Shown one piece after another: positions 42,541-49,820 of a stretch of 64,000 nt of DNA. Origin of the DNA: Haloplanus natans DSM 17983 (GTDB lineage Archaea; Halobacteriota; Halobacteria; Halobacteriales; Haloferacaceae). Position 1 is the stretch's first letter. Each line of letters starts with the position of its first letter. The stretch lies in assembly GCF_000427685.1 (NCBI RefSeq), contig NZ_KE386573.1, positions 2,898,938 to 2,962,937 on the forward strand, in the 5' to 3' direction. The notes beneath the pieces were generated by a model. It worked only from the letters and a program-made list of their open reading frames with translations. It was not told the origin of the DNA and ran no database searches. The translations under genes and the position numbers were made by a program.

Positions 42541-42580
42541 TGTCGGAATCCTCCCACGGCTAAAGCCGTGGGCTTCTTCC
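42541..42580. mobile_element. IS200/IS605-type transposon end relic
   Basis: The perfect hairpin CCCACGGCT-AA-AGCCGTGGG (42553-42572), with flanks GGAATCCT and CTTCTTCC, matches what I know of the terminal hairpin and RNA end of haloarchaeal IS200/IS605 (tnpB/IS1341-type) elements. No transposase or TnpB fragment remains in the 149-nt gap. It is a solo end, a deletion remnant or a small derivative. Confidence 0.6.
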
Positions 42581-42614
42581 TCGATTCTGTGTAACTCGGC
42601 CGAGGTGCGCCGGA

Positions 42615-42908
42615 TCAACCGCCTGTATCGCCGTCGACCAACCGTTCTTTTTGTCGCCGCGACAACGACTTGATCTCGTACTCGCGGCTCATCGCCGCCG
42701 AGCGAGTCTCGTACGTCTCGACGTGGACGAGTTCGACCGGCGTCCGGCCGCGGGTGTATTTCGCCCCCTCGCCAGCGTCGTGTTCGGCGACGCGGCGCGC
42801 CACGTCCGTCGTATAGCCCGTGTAGTAGGTGCCGTCGGCACATTCGAGGACGTAGACGTAGTGCACGCGTCCGTGACGGGTCGGTGTCGGTATAGTGGTT
42901 GTCGTCAC
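42615..42908 (-). CDS. GIY-YIG nuclease domain protein (UPF0213-like)
   Basis: A 97-residue single-domain GIY-YIG protein. The hallmark strands are YVYVLECADGTYYTGYT, followed by the catalytic Arg in DVARRVAEHD and the basic end SREYEIKSLSRRQKERL. Members are suspected structure-specific nucleases of repair or recombination. The listed start is GTG at 42908; an internal GTG at 42866 (MHYVYVLECADG) begins exactly at the domain and may be the true start. Confidence 0.85.
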   Translation of the reverse strand: MTTTTIPTPTRHGRVHYVYVLECADGTYYTGYTTDVARRVAEHDAGEGAKYTRGRTPVELVHVETYETRSAAMSREYEIKSLSRRQKERLVDGDTGG

Positions 42909-43059
42909 TCTCCGGAACTCGCGACGATCCGTATCGGAACGTCAGCCGGTCACCCCGCCGACTGCGGCCGGGGGTCGATCGGAGGCTGACGCCGAGCGGG
43001 CACGAACGGTTCGTGCGTGGAAGGCGGCTTCGCGTGGTGGTCGAACGTCGCTGTAGTGA

Positions 43060-43209
43060 TTACGCGTTTGGGGTCCGGCGTCTCGATTCCTCCGCGATAC
43101 CGGCGTTGGCCGAGCAGCTTGGACAGGCGAGGATTCGCCCACTGGCGTCGGCGAACACCCGTGCGAAGCGCTCCGAGACGTGTGACCCGCAGTGATCGCA
43201 GCGTGCCAT
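43060..43209 (-). CDS. Mini zinc-ribbon protein (DUF7563-like)
   Basis: A 49-residue protein: CDHCGSHVSERFARVF, then CPSCSANAGIAEESR and a short basic end. Two CxxC pairs form a zinc ribbon. The pattern matches a widespread haloarchaeal small-protein family that I recall as DUF7563. The ATG at 43209 is clear and the ORF ends with TAA. An A/T-rich TATA-like CATTTATGTG lies ~55 nt upstream. Its role may be regulatory. Confidence 0.78.
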   Translation of the reverse strand: MARCDHCGSHVSERFARVFADASGRILACPSCSANAGIAEESRRRTPNA

Positions 43210-43285
43210 GATTGAAACCGGCTACCACCGGTGGCCGGCATCTTCGTGTACGATACACACACATAAATGGGCGTCGCGCGCGTGC

Positions 43286-43368
43286 GTGAACGGTTTACGT
43301 GCGTCCAAAAATGCGCGTATGAACGACCTAACGGTCGGTCCTCGTGCCGTCGGCTGTAAGTCGTTCAC
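43286..43368. repeat. Long inverted repeat in the gap before larB's end
   Basis: GTGAACGGTTTAC (43286-43298) and GTAAGTCGTTCAC (43356-43368) pair at 11 of 13 positions around a 57-nt loop, which contains a second small stem (CGACC...GGTCG, near 43323). A 23-codon ORF (43319-43390) starts in the loop. The 206-nt gap otherwise holds only promoter-like sequence for the mini zinc-ribbon gene. Confidence 0.4.
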
Positions 43369-43415
43369 GGGAGTCGTCGTCTCGGGGTAGCGACTATCCC
43401 GATCGGCAGACGGTG

Positions 43416-44174
43416 TCACGCGTCGCGGGCAGCGGCGACCGATCGGGCGATCAGGCCGGCCTGTGCGCCCGCGGTGAAGCCGTCGTCGATGTTGACCGTC
43501 GAGAGGACGGTACACGACTGGAGCATGCTGGCGAGTGCCGACTCCCCCTCGCCGCCGTAGCCGTAGCCGGTGGAGACGGGCAGTCCGATCACCGGCGTGT
43601 CGACGAGGCCGGCGACCACCGTCGGGAGCGCCCCCTCCCGCCCGGCGGCGACGACGGCCACGTCCGCCGCCCGGAGCGCGTCGAGGTGGTCGACGATGCG
43701 CCCGAGGTGGGCGACGCCCACGTCGTCGATGCGTTCGACCGTTGCGCCGACGGCGCGGGCGAGGACCGCCGCCTCGCCCGCCGCCGCCGCGTCGGAGGTG
43801 CCCGCGGTGACGACGGCGACGGTCGCGTCGATGGCTGGCGGGTCGAACGACGGCGCGTGGACGACGAGCGTCCGGGCGCGTTCGTCGTGGCTCACCGTCG
43901 TGTCCGGCGGCAGGTCGTCGGTGACGGCGGAGACGTGGGCGTCGTCGGCACGGGTGATCAGGGCACGGCCCGCCGTCTCCAGCGCCGTCGACGCCATCGA
44001 CGCCACCTCAGCCGGCGTCTTGCCCTCGGCGAGGACGGCCTCGGGAATCCCGCGGCGGCGCTCGCGGGCGGCGTCGAACCGCCCCGCGTCGGTCGTCGCG
44101 TAGCCGGCGAGTTTGACTTCCGCCTCGGCCGGCGAGAGGTCGCCGTTCGCCACCGCGTCGAGAACCTCGCGCAT
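43416..44174 (-). CDS. larB: Pyridinium-3,5-biscarboxylic acid mononucleotide synthase LarB
   Basis: A 252-residue PurE-like enzyme that carboxylates and hydrolyses nicotinate adenine dinucleotide, the first step of nickel-pincer nucleotide (lactate racemase cofactor) synthesis. The AIR-carboxylase-like C-terminal half is seen in AVVTAGTSDAAAAGEAAVLA and in LPVSTGYGYGGEGESALASM. The short N-terminal domain starts MREVLDAVANGDLSPAEAE, the usual beginning. The partner larE is ~8 kb away and larC is not in the window. The promoter has a dyad around its TATA box. Confidence 0.9.
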   Translation of the reverse strand: MREVLDAVANGDLSPAEAEVKLAGYATTDAGRFDAARERRRGIPEAVLAEGKTPAEVASMASTALETAGRALITRADDAHVSAVTDDLPPDTTVSHDERARTLVVHAPSFDPPAIDATVAVVTAGTSDAAAAGEAAVLARAVGATVERIDDVGVAHLGRIVDHLDALRAADVAVVAAGREGALPTVVAGLVDTPVIGLPVSTGYGYGGEGESALASMLQSCTVLSTVNIDDGFTAGAQAGLIARSVAAARDA

Positions 44175-44217
44175 ACCCCCAGTCCGGTCGTCAGACACTC
44201 GTAGGTGTCGGTTTTGA

Positions 44218-44242
44218 GCCCCAGTATTTATATATCTGGGGC
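44218..44242 (-). promoter_or_regulatory. Palindromic operator around the larB TATA box
   Basis: GCCCCAG (44218-44224) and CTGGGGC (44236-44242) are perfect 7-nt arms flanking TATTTATATAT. The TATA-like core lies ~50-60 nt upstream of the larB start. A dyad that brackets a TATA box is the classic layout for a repressor blocking TBP. Confidence 0.55.
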
Positions 44243-44294
44243 GAAACACGCGAGAACGGCTTCTGTGGCGGTACGTGCGGCCGATTTGGGAAAT

Positions 44295-44306
44295 CTTATT
44301 AATAAG
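44295..44306 (+). promoter_or_regulatory. Palindromic TATA region of the DUF1931 gene
   Basis: CTTATTAATAAG is a perfect 12-nt palindrome located 21-32 nt before the ATG at 44327. It fits a TATA box for a leaderless message, and the symmetry may also serve a regulator. Confidence 0.55.
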
Positions 44307-44326
44307 GGTCAGTATGTGTAGGTCGT

Positions 44327-44494
44327 ATGGCAGACCTTATCGTCAAAGCCGCTGTCAAGGAAGCGCTCCAGGACAAGAACGTCGCTTCGGACTTCTACGA
44401 TGCCCTCGACGAGGAAGTCGAGGAACTGCTCGCCGACGCCGCCCGGCGTGCCGAACAGAACGACCGAAAGACCGTCCAGCCGCGCGACCTGTAA
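44327..44494 (+). CDS. DUF1931 histone-fold-like mini protein
   Basis: A 55-residue acidic protein: MADLIVKAAVKEALQDKNVA, then EEVEELLADAARRAEQNDRK and the end TVQPRDL. The central helix plus the RKTV(x)PRD tail mirror the alpha2-loop-alpha3 part of the histone fold, and the family is annotated DUF1931. It is short for a full histone but usual for this archaeal group. It is too small for most ORF callers. The TAA stop lies inside the terminus of 88-nt repeat copy 3. Confidence 0.88.
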   Translation: MADLIVKAAVKEALQDKNVASDFYDALDEEVEELLADAARRAEQNDRKTVQPRDL

Positions 44495-44578
44495 GACGGT
44501 TTATTGTACGTCAGTGCCGGTGGTTCGCCGGACCGTCTCGGCGAACGGCCGGTACACGGTTACAATAATCCGTACGAG
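44491..44578. repeat. 88-nt palindromic repeat, copy 3
   Basis: The termini are GTAAGACGG and CCGTACGAG, then TTTATTGTACGTCAG and CGGTTACAATAA inward. The core stem is CCGGTGGTTCGCCG against CGGCGAACGGCCGG, with small mismatches. The left end contains the TAA stop of the DUF1931 gene (44492-44494). It is followed after 17 nt by copy 4. Confidence 0.85.
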
Positions 44579-44595
44579 GCGGCACCCACCTCTCG

Positions 44596-44683
44596 ACTTC
44601 TCCGTTTATTGTAAGTCACAACCGGTGGTTCGCCAGAACGGGTCGGCGAACCGCCGGCAAACAGTTACAATAACCACTATCAC
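44596..44683. repeat. 88-nt palindromic repeat, copy 4
   Basis: It begins before TTTATTGTAAGTCACAACCG and ends ACCACTATCAC. The core stem ACCGGTGGTTCGCC pairs almost fully with GGCGAACCGCCGG. The right end contains the TGA stop of rpiA (44680-44682, minus strand). Same 88-nt length as the others. Confidence 0.85.
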
Positions 44684-45375
44684 TCGTCGGCACGTCGCAC
44701 CGTCACACCGTCCTCGCTTCCCACGTGTACCTCGTCGGCTACGCCGACGAAGAGACCGTGTTCGACGACTCCCGGTAGCGTCGCGAGGTCGGTCGCCAGC
44801 GCCCTCGGTTCGGCGATGGTGCCGAAGTCGGCGTCGAGAACGAGGTTTCCGTTGTCGGTCACGACGGGACCGTCCTTGCGCTCGGCCGCCCGGAGCGTCG
44901 GCGTCCCCCCCAACTCGCGGATGGCCCGGCGAACGGTCGCGCGGGCGTCGGGCAACACCTCGACGGCGACCGGGCGATCCAGCGCCGCCGCGACCTTCGA
45001 GGGGTCGGCGACGACGACGAACCGCTCCGCCGCCGTGTCGACCACCTTCTCGCGGGCGTGGGCCGCGCCGCCGCCTTTGATCACCGCCAGGTCGTCGTCG
45101 ACCTGGTCCGCGCCGTCGATGGCCACGTCGATCCGGTCGACCGCGTCGAGGCCGACCAGCGGAATGCCGACCTCGCGGGCCAGATCCCGGGTGGCGTAGG
45201 AGGTGGTGACCCCACACACGTCGAGGCCGTCGTCGACCGCCCGACCCAGTGCGCGGATGGCGTGGGCCGCGGTGCTCCCCGTCCCCAGGCCCACCGTGTC
45301 GCCGTCGGTCACGAGTTCGGCGGCGTGTTCACCCGCGCGACGCTTCGCCGCGTCCGATCCGCCGGGCGTCTTCAT
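44680..45375 (-). CDS. rpiA: Ribose-5-phosphate isomerase A
   Basis: A 231-residue enzyme interconverting ribose 5-phosphate and ribulose 5-phosphate for nucleotide and sugar metabolism. Signatures: VGLGTGSTAAHAIRAL (phosphate loop), AIDGADQVDDDL (catalytic Asp pair), KGGGAAHAREKVVD (with the catalytic Glu nearby) and VTDNGNLVLDADF. Start MKTPGGSDAAKRRAG at 45375 is the family form; an ATG at 45387 would add four residues. The stop codon is part of an 88-nt repeat terminus. Confidence 0.95.
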   Translation of the reverse strand: MKTPGGSDAAKRRAGEHAAELVTDGDTVGLGTGSTAAHAIRALGRAVDDGLDVCGVTTSYATRDLAREVGIPLVGLDAVDRIDVAIDGADQVDDDLAVIKGGGAAHAREKVVDTAAERFVVVADPSKVAAALDRPVAVEVLPDARATVRRAIRELGGTPTLRAAERKDGPVVTDNGNLVLDADFGTIAEPRALATDLATLPGVVEHGLFVGVADEVHVGSEDGVTVRRADE

Positions 45376-45447
45376 GCGCGTAGCCATCACCGGCGTCGAC
45401 AAAAGCGGCCCGGTCCTTATACGACCCTCGCCGCCGTCGGGGACGGT

Positions 45448-45879
45448 ATGGTCCCCCTCCAGGCCGCTACCCACCTGTTCGTCCGCTGGATACACGTCCT
45501 CGCGATGGCCGTCGCTCTCGGCGGCGCCGCCCTCACGTGGGGTGTGAGCCGCGCCGCCGACGCCGAGACGACCATCGCCGTCGCGACGACCTACGAGCGC
45601 GCGTTCTGGGGCGCACTCGGCATCCTCGTCATGACGGGGGTCGGCAACCTCGGTGCCCTCGCCCCCGCCATCCCCCGCGGCCGGTGGGGGATGGCGTTGC
45701 TCGCCAAACTCACGCTCGTCTGTCTCGTACTCGTCGGCTCGGCGCTCCGTTCGGCGACGGTCCGCGCGGCCCGCGACGCCGCCGCACCGCCGACGAGGAC
45801 CCTCGAACGCGGCTACGCGCTCACCACACTCGCGCTGGTGGCTATCGTCGCCCTCGGGGCGGTGATGGCGCATGGCTGA
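45448..45879 (+). CDS. CopD-like four-helix membrane protein
   Basis: A 143-residue membrane protein with four TM helices. HLFVRWIHVLAMAVALGG (near residue 9) has the His residues typical of CopD/haem-binding membrane domains, and GILVMTGVGNLGAL forms the second helix region. CopD proteins take part in copper uptake or cofactor handling. The next membrane protein gene overlaps by 8 nt, so both act together. No copper genes are adjacent. Confidence 0.75.
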   Translation: MVPLQAATHLFVRWIHVLAMAVALGGAALTWGVSRAADAETTIAVATTYERAFWGALGILVMTGVGNLGALAPAIPRGRWGMALLAKLTLVCLVLVGSALRSATVRAARDAAAPPTRTLERGYALTTLALVAIVALGAVMAHG

Positions 45880-46360
45880 CGGCGACGCGGACGGGGCGCC
45901 CGCCCCGGACGCGGCGGCCACCGCCGACCCCTTCCTGCGGTGGCTGCTGGCGTCGTTTCACGCCGCGACCCTGCTGGTCGCGCCACTCGCCCTCCTCTAT
46001 GCCGTCGGCGCCCTCGGCTCCCTCCTGCAGGGTGTCCACACGGCGACCGGCCTCGGCCTTTATTTCGCGCTCTGGGGGCTCACCTGGTGGACGAACGGGC
46101 GATGGCTGGCCGCGACGCGCCTCGACGGCCTCCGGGAGACGATCCGACCGGCTGCGACGTGGGGCGCCGCCACCGGCGTCGGATTTCTGCTCGCCTTGCT
46201 CGTCGCCGTGGCGGTGTCGCTCCCGGAACCCGCCTTCGTCGCGATTCTCGCTCTCGTCGGCGCGCCCGTTTCGGCGCTGATCGGGGCCGTCGTCGGCGCG
46301 GGGTTCGCGGCCCTCGATCTGGCCATCGTGGCGGCGGGCGAGCGACTCGCCGGAGCGTGA
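45872..46360 (+). CDS. Membrane protein coupled to the CopD-like gene
   Basis: A 162-residue protein with an acidic N-terminus of ~20 residues and four TM helices (about 23-50, 55-72, 95-115 and 123-150). FHAATLLVAPLALLYAVG and the aromatic GLYFALWGLTWWTNGRW are the notable segments. It overlaps the upstream gene by 8 nt. No family recognised. Confidence 0.72.
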   Translation: MADGDADGAPAPDAAATADPFLRWLLASFHAATLLVAPLALLYAVGALGSLLQGVHTATGLGLYFALWGLTWWTNGRWLAATRLDGLRETIRPAATWGAATGVGFLLALLVAVAVSLPEPAFVAILALVGAPVSALIGAVVGAGFAALDLAIVAAGERLAGA

Positions 46361-46401
46361 GCGGCCGAACCGTTTTGTCCGCGCCGGCCCTCGTCCCACC
46401 C

Positions 46402-47127
46402 ATGACACGAACCGCCGTCGTCGCCGGGGTCGGACCGGGCCTCGGCGCCGCCGTCGCCCGTCGCTTCGCCGCCGAGGGCTGTCGGGTCGCGCTGCTCGCG
46501 CGTACCGAATCGTACATCGAGACGCTCGCGGCCGAACTGTCGGACACCGACGGGTCGGGGCTGGCCGTCCCGACTGATCTCGCCGACGCCGACGCGGTGG
46601 CGGCCGCGTTCGAGACGGTGCGCGAGGCGTTCGGATCGACCGACGTGCTCGTCTACAACGCGAGCGACACGCCGTGGAAAGGGCTGACCGACATCGCTCT
46701 CGACGAGTTCGACGACGCGCTGGCGACGGGACCGCGGGGCGCCCTCCTGTGTGCGAAGGCGGCGACAGCGGGGATGCTGGACGACGGGGACAGCGCCCAA
46801 AAGGCCGGCACGCTCGTCTTCACCGGCGCCACCACCTCGGTCCGGGGGAAGGAGGGGGCGCTCGGCTTCTCGGCTACCAAGTTCGCGATTCGGGGGATGG
46901 CCCAGTCGCTCGCGCGCGAACTCGGTCCCGAGGGAGTCCACGTCGCCCACGTCGTCCTCGACGGCTCGATCCGACCGCCGGACGTGGTTCCCGCCGATCC
47001 GCCGACGAGGCTCGATCCCGACGCCATCGCGGGCCAGTACTGGGATCTGGTGACGGCCGATCCCGCGACGATGCCGTTCGAGGTCCACCTCACGAACGGG
47101 CCGGGTGGCGCGGTGGAGTTCGTCTAG
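46402..47127 (+). CDS. Short-chain dehydrogenase/reductase
   Basis: A 241-residue SDR oxidoreductase. The cofactor motif VVAGVGPGLGAAVARRF (GxxxGxG variant) is at the N-terminus. The NAG-like motif reads VYNASDTPWKG. The catalytic region GTLVFTGATTSVRGKEGALG leads into FSATKFAIRGM, where the expected YxxxK appears as FSATK, so Tyr is replaced by Phe in this alignment. That may reduce ordinary SDR activity. Substrate unknown. Stops overlap with the convergent PQQ-repeat gene. Confidence 0.88.
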   Translation: MTRTAVVAGVGPGLGAAVARRFAAEGCRVALLARTESYIETLAAELSDTDGSGLAVPTDLADADAVAAAFETVREAFGSTDVLVYNASDTPWKGLTDIALDEFDDALATGPRGALLCAKAATAGMLDDGDSAQKAGTLVFTGATTSVRGKEGALGFSATKFAIRGMAQSLARELGPEGVHVAHVVLDGSIRPPDVVPADPPTRLDPDAIAGQYWDLVTADPATMPFEVHLTNGPGGAVEFV

Positions 47128-48509
47128 ACGCTCGTGAACGCGAACAGGCGGCCGTCGGTCGTGATGCTGAAGAGGTAGCCGTTGGCGGCCATCACGTCGA
47201 CGATGGGGTCGTATATCTCCTGTTGCCACCGCGGGGTGCCGGACGGCGCGTCGACGGCCGCGAGCAGGATGCGCTGGCTCGTCGGATCGCTCCGGCCGAC
47301 GGCGAAGAGCACGTCGCCGACGAAGATCACGTCGCCCCGGACGCCGAAAGGGATCGACCAGCGTTCGGTCCCCGTCGCCACGTCGAGGCCGTGAAGCGTC
47401 CGCCGCGTACCGTAGACGGCGATACCGTTCGCCACGGCGAGGGTGGCGGGACGGATCGACGCGTCGGCGGTGACGGACCACAGTTCCTCGCCGCTCCGGG
47501 GTGAAAAGCCCGCGACGCCGTTGCCCGTCGTGGCCACGACGACATCGTCGGCGACCGCGATACGGCCGACCGGGCCACTCATCGGCACGTGCCACCGAAT
47601 ACCGAGGACCGACGGGTCGACGGCGTACAGGTGACCGATCTCGGTCGTTGGCTCGCCGTCGGGGTAGCCCGTGCCGACGAACGCGACACCGTCGCCGACG
47701 GCGGCGGCGCGGATCTTCCGGTCGCGGCGGTCGGTCCCCTGTACCCGGTTCGGCGCGAACGACCAGCAGTGCTCGCCGGTGCGGGCGTCGACGACGCGGT
47801 ACGCGTCTTCGCTCGGCATCACCAGGCTCGTCCCCGCGGTTCCCAGTTCTCCGACGAACCGCCCGGGGAGGTCGTAGGCGTCCCGAAGCCGGCCGTCCTC
47901 GCGGTCGATGGCGAGGACGCGGGCGTCCTCACGGGGACCGAAGGGGACGTACACCGACCCCGCGGCGACCACCGGGGGGCCGATCGGCATGGCGTCGACC
48001 TTGTGTCGCCACTGGATCTCGCCGTTGCGCCGCGGGTCGTGACACAGCACGGCCGCTACCGGCACGCTCGGGGGCGAGTCCGGGTCCGCCGCGACCACGT
48101 AGACGAAGTCCTCGTCGGCGACGGGAAACGTGACCTGGGCTTCGAGGGCCGACATGGTCCAGCGTTCGTTGAGCGGGAAGCCGGTCGGGCCGTTGGCGGC
48201 CGGCGAGGCGTTCGTCCCCGCGGGGTCGTGGTGGGACATCGGCCACGTCCCCTCCGGGATGGGATCGGCTTCGAGCGCGCAGGTTCCCGGCCCCTGCTCG
48301 AACGACGCGTCCGCCGCTGCCGTCGACGCGCCGACGTCGTCGCCCGACATCGCCGCCGTCGTCGAGGGGCGCGTCGCCGTCGTCGTGGGCGGCGGCGTGG
48401 CCGTCGGCGTGGCGGTCTCACCCTCGCCGGACCGCCCCCCACAGCCCGCGGTCACTCCCCCGGCGAGGACCGCGAGCCACCCCCGTCGTGTGAACCTGTC
48501 ACGTGGCAT
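47124..48509 (-). CDS. PQQ-like beta-propeller lipoprotein
   Basis: A 461-residue exported protein. RFTRRGWLAVLAGGVTAGC gives a Tat signal and lipobox, followed by a Thr/Pro-rich linker (about 30-55). The remainder is a series of PQQ-type blades, e.g. RVLAIDREDGRLRDAYDLPG, YRVVDARTGEHCWSFAP and RSGEELWSVTADASIRPATL. It probably forms a propeller on the cell surface; whether it binds a quinone cofactor cannot be seen. It converges on the SDR gene. Confidence 0.85.
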   Translation of the reverse strand: MPRDRFTRRGWLAVLAGGVTAGCGGRSGEGETATPTATPPPTTTATRPSTTAAMSGDDVGASTAAADASFEQGPGTCALEADPIPEGTWPMSHHDPAGTNASPAANGPTGFPLNERWTMSALEAQVTFPVADEDFVYVVAADPDSPPSVPVAAVLCHDPRRNGEIQWRHKVDAMPIGPPVVAAGSVYVPFGPREDARVLAIDREDGRLRDAYDLPGRFVGELGTAGTSLVMPSEDAYRVVDARTGEHCWSFAPNRVQGTDRRDRKIRAAAVGDGVAFVGTGYPDGEPTTEIGHLYAVDPSVLGIRWHVPMSGPVGRIAVADDVVVATTGNGVAGFSPRSGEELWSVTADASIRPATLAVANGIAVYGTRRTLHGLDVATGTERWSIPFGVRGDVIFVGDVLFAVGRSDPTSQRILLAAVDAPSGTPRWQQEIYDPIVDVMAANGYLFSITTDGRLFAFTSV

Positions 48510-48559
48510 TCTCTACCACCACGCAGTATTCCGTGGCTAAATGTGTTCCGGCGGGGGCC

Positions 48560-49684
48560 CTACAACCGATCGAGCACCGCGTCCGGGTCGTAAGAGAGCG
48601 TGAGCGAGCGCGAGCGTCCGCGGCCCTCCACGTCGGCGTAGTCGGCCTCGATGACGCCCAACTGATCGAGTTTGTTGACGATCTCCGTATAGCGGGTGTA
48701 GCCCAGCCCCGTCGAGTCGTGGAACGCCTCGTACACCGTGCCCGCCTGCTGGCCGTCGTGGTCGGCGATGGTCTCGACCAGCGCCTGCTCCGAGTCGGTG
48801 AGTTCGCGCAAACACCGCGAGAGGTGGACGTACTTCGACTTGTCGTACGCCGCCTCCACGTCGTCGACGCTGATCGTCCGACTCGCGCGCATCTCGGCGT
48901 TCAGTCCCGCCCGACGCAGTAAGTCGATACCGACCCGAAGGTCGCCGCTCTCGGCGGTCAACTCGGCGACGCGGTCGAGTTCCGGCGCCCCGATCACGCC
49001 GTCGTGGAAGCCGCGGTCGACCCGCTCGCCCAGGATGTCGACGATTTCGTCGGCGTCGTAGACGGGGAAGTACACCTCCTCCGGCCGGAAGACACTCTGG
49101 ACCCGGCCGTCGAGTTCGTTCATGATGTCGAGACCCAAATCCGAGGAGACGACGATGACGCCGATCCGAACCCCCGCCGACCCTTCGTGGGCACGCAGGA
49201 GCGAGTAGAGCGTGTCCGACGCCTCGTTCTCGTAGAAGAGGTAGTTCACGTCGTCCAGAGCCACGACGAGCACCTCGTCGTCGTCGACGAGACGGTCGGT
49301 GATCTGCCCGAACAGTTTCTTGAACGAGATACCCGACGAGGGGGGTTCGTACTCGAAGACGTTCTCGAAGACGCGGGAGAAGACGGCGTAGCGAGTCGAG
49401 TCGAGCTGGCAGTTCACTCGGACCGTCCGCACGCCGGGCTGACCCGATAGCTCGCCGAACAGCTTCAGTACCGCCGTCGTCTTCCCCGTCCCCGGTGGGC
49501 CACGAACCATCGTGTTGAGCGGGCGGGAGCCACGCACCGCCGGGCGGAGGGCGTATTTCAGGTTCTCCAGTTGCGTCTCCCGGTGGTCGAAGGTCTCCGG
49601 GACGTAGTCGATCTCGAAGACGTGCTCGTCCCGAAAGACCGACTCGTCCCACGACAGCATCCCCTCGTCGGGGTCCTCCGTCAT
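48560..49684 (-). CDS. Orc1/Cdc6-family replication initiator
   Basis: A 374-residue AAA+ protein of the archaeal origin-recognition/helicase-loader family. Walker A is RGPPGTGKTTAVLKL (near residue 62). The Walker B position reads VVALDDVNYLF, with DD in place of DE. The C-terminal winged-helix domain (STGLGYTRYTEIVNKLDQLG) binds DNA. Haloarchaea have many orc paralogues; this one has no visible origin repeats next to it. The ATG at 49684 is preferred to a GTG three codons earlier. Confidence 0.92.
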   Translation of the reverse strand: MTEDPDEGMLSWDESVFRDEHVFEIDYVPETFDHRETQLENLKYALRPAVRGSRPLNTMVRGPPGTGKTTAVLKLFGELSGQPGVRTVRVNCQLDSTRYAVFSRVFENVFEYEPPSSGISFKKLFGQITDRLVDDDEVLVVALDDVNYLFYENEASDTLYSLLRAHEGSAGVRIGVIVVSSDLGLDIMNELDGRVQSVFRPEEVYFPVYDADEIVDILGERVDRGFHDGVIGAPELDRVAELTAESGDLRVGIDLLRRAGLNAEMRASRTISVDDVEAAYDKSKYVHLSRCLRELTDSEQALVETIADHDGQQAGTVYEAFHDSTGLGYTRYTEIVNKLDQLGVIEADYADVEGRGRSRSLTLSYDPDAVLDRL

Positions 49685-49820
49685 CACTTTCACCTCGCTC
49701 GCGTGACCACTTAACCCTTGCCGCGGGCCGCAAGACGGCCGTCCGACGGCGGCCGATAACGCGGCCCTCGTCGTCCGCCTCCACCCCGACTGTCGGCGTT
49801 CGTCCCCCTCTACGGACGTG
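49685..49820. other. Gap upstream of the orc gene
   Basis: A 136-nt gap between two minus-strand genes. It is GC-rich, with only a short CTTAACCC-like A/T patch (49708-49716) as a promoter candidate. No origin-recognition-box pairs were seen, so I do not call a replication origin. Confidence 0.5.

Noticed and set aside
49685-49820. Replication origin next to the orc gene
   Set aside because: No pair of origin recognition boxes and no A/T-rich unwinding region are visible; many haloarchaeal orc genes are not beside origins.
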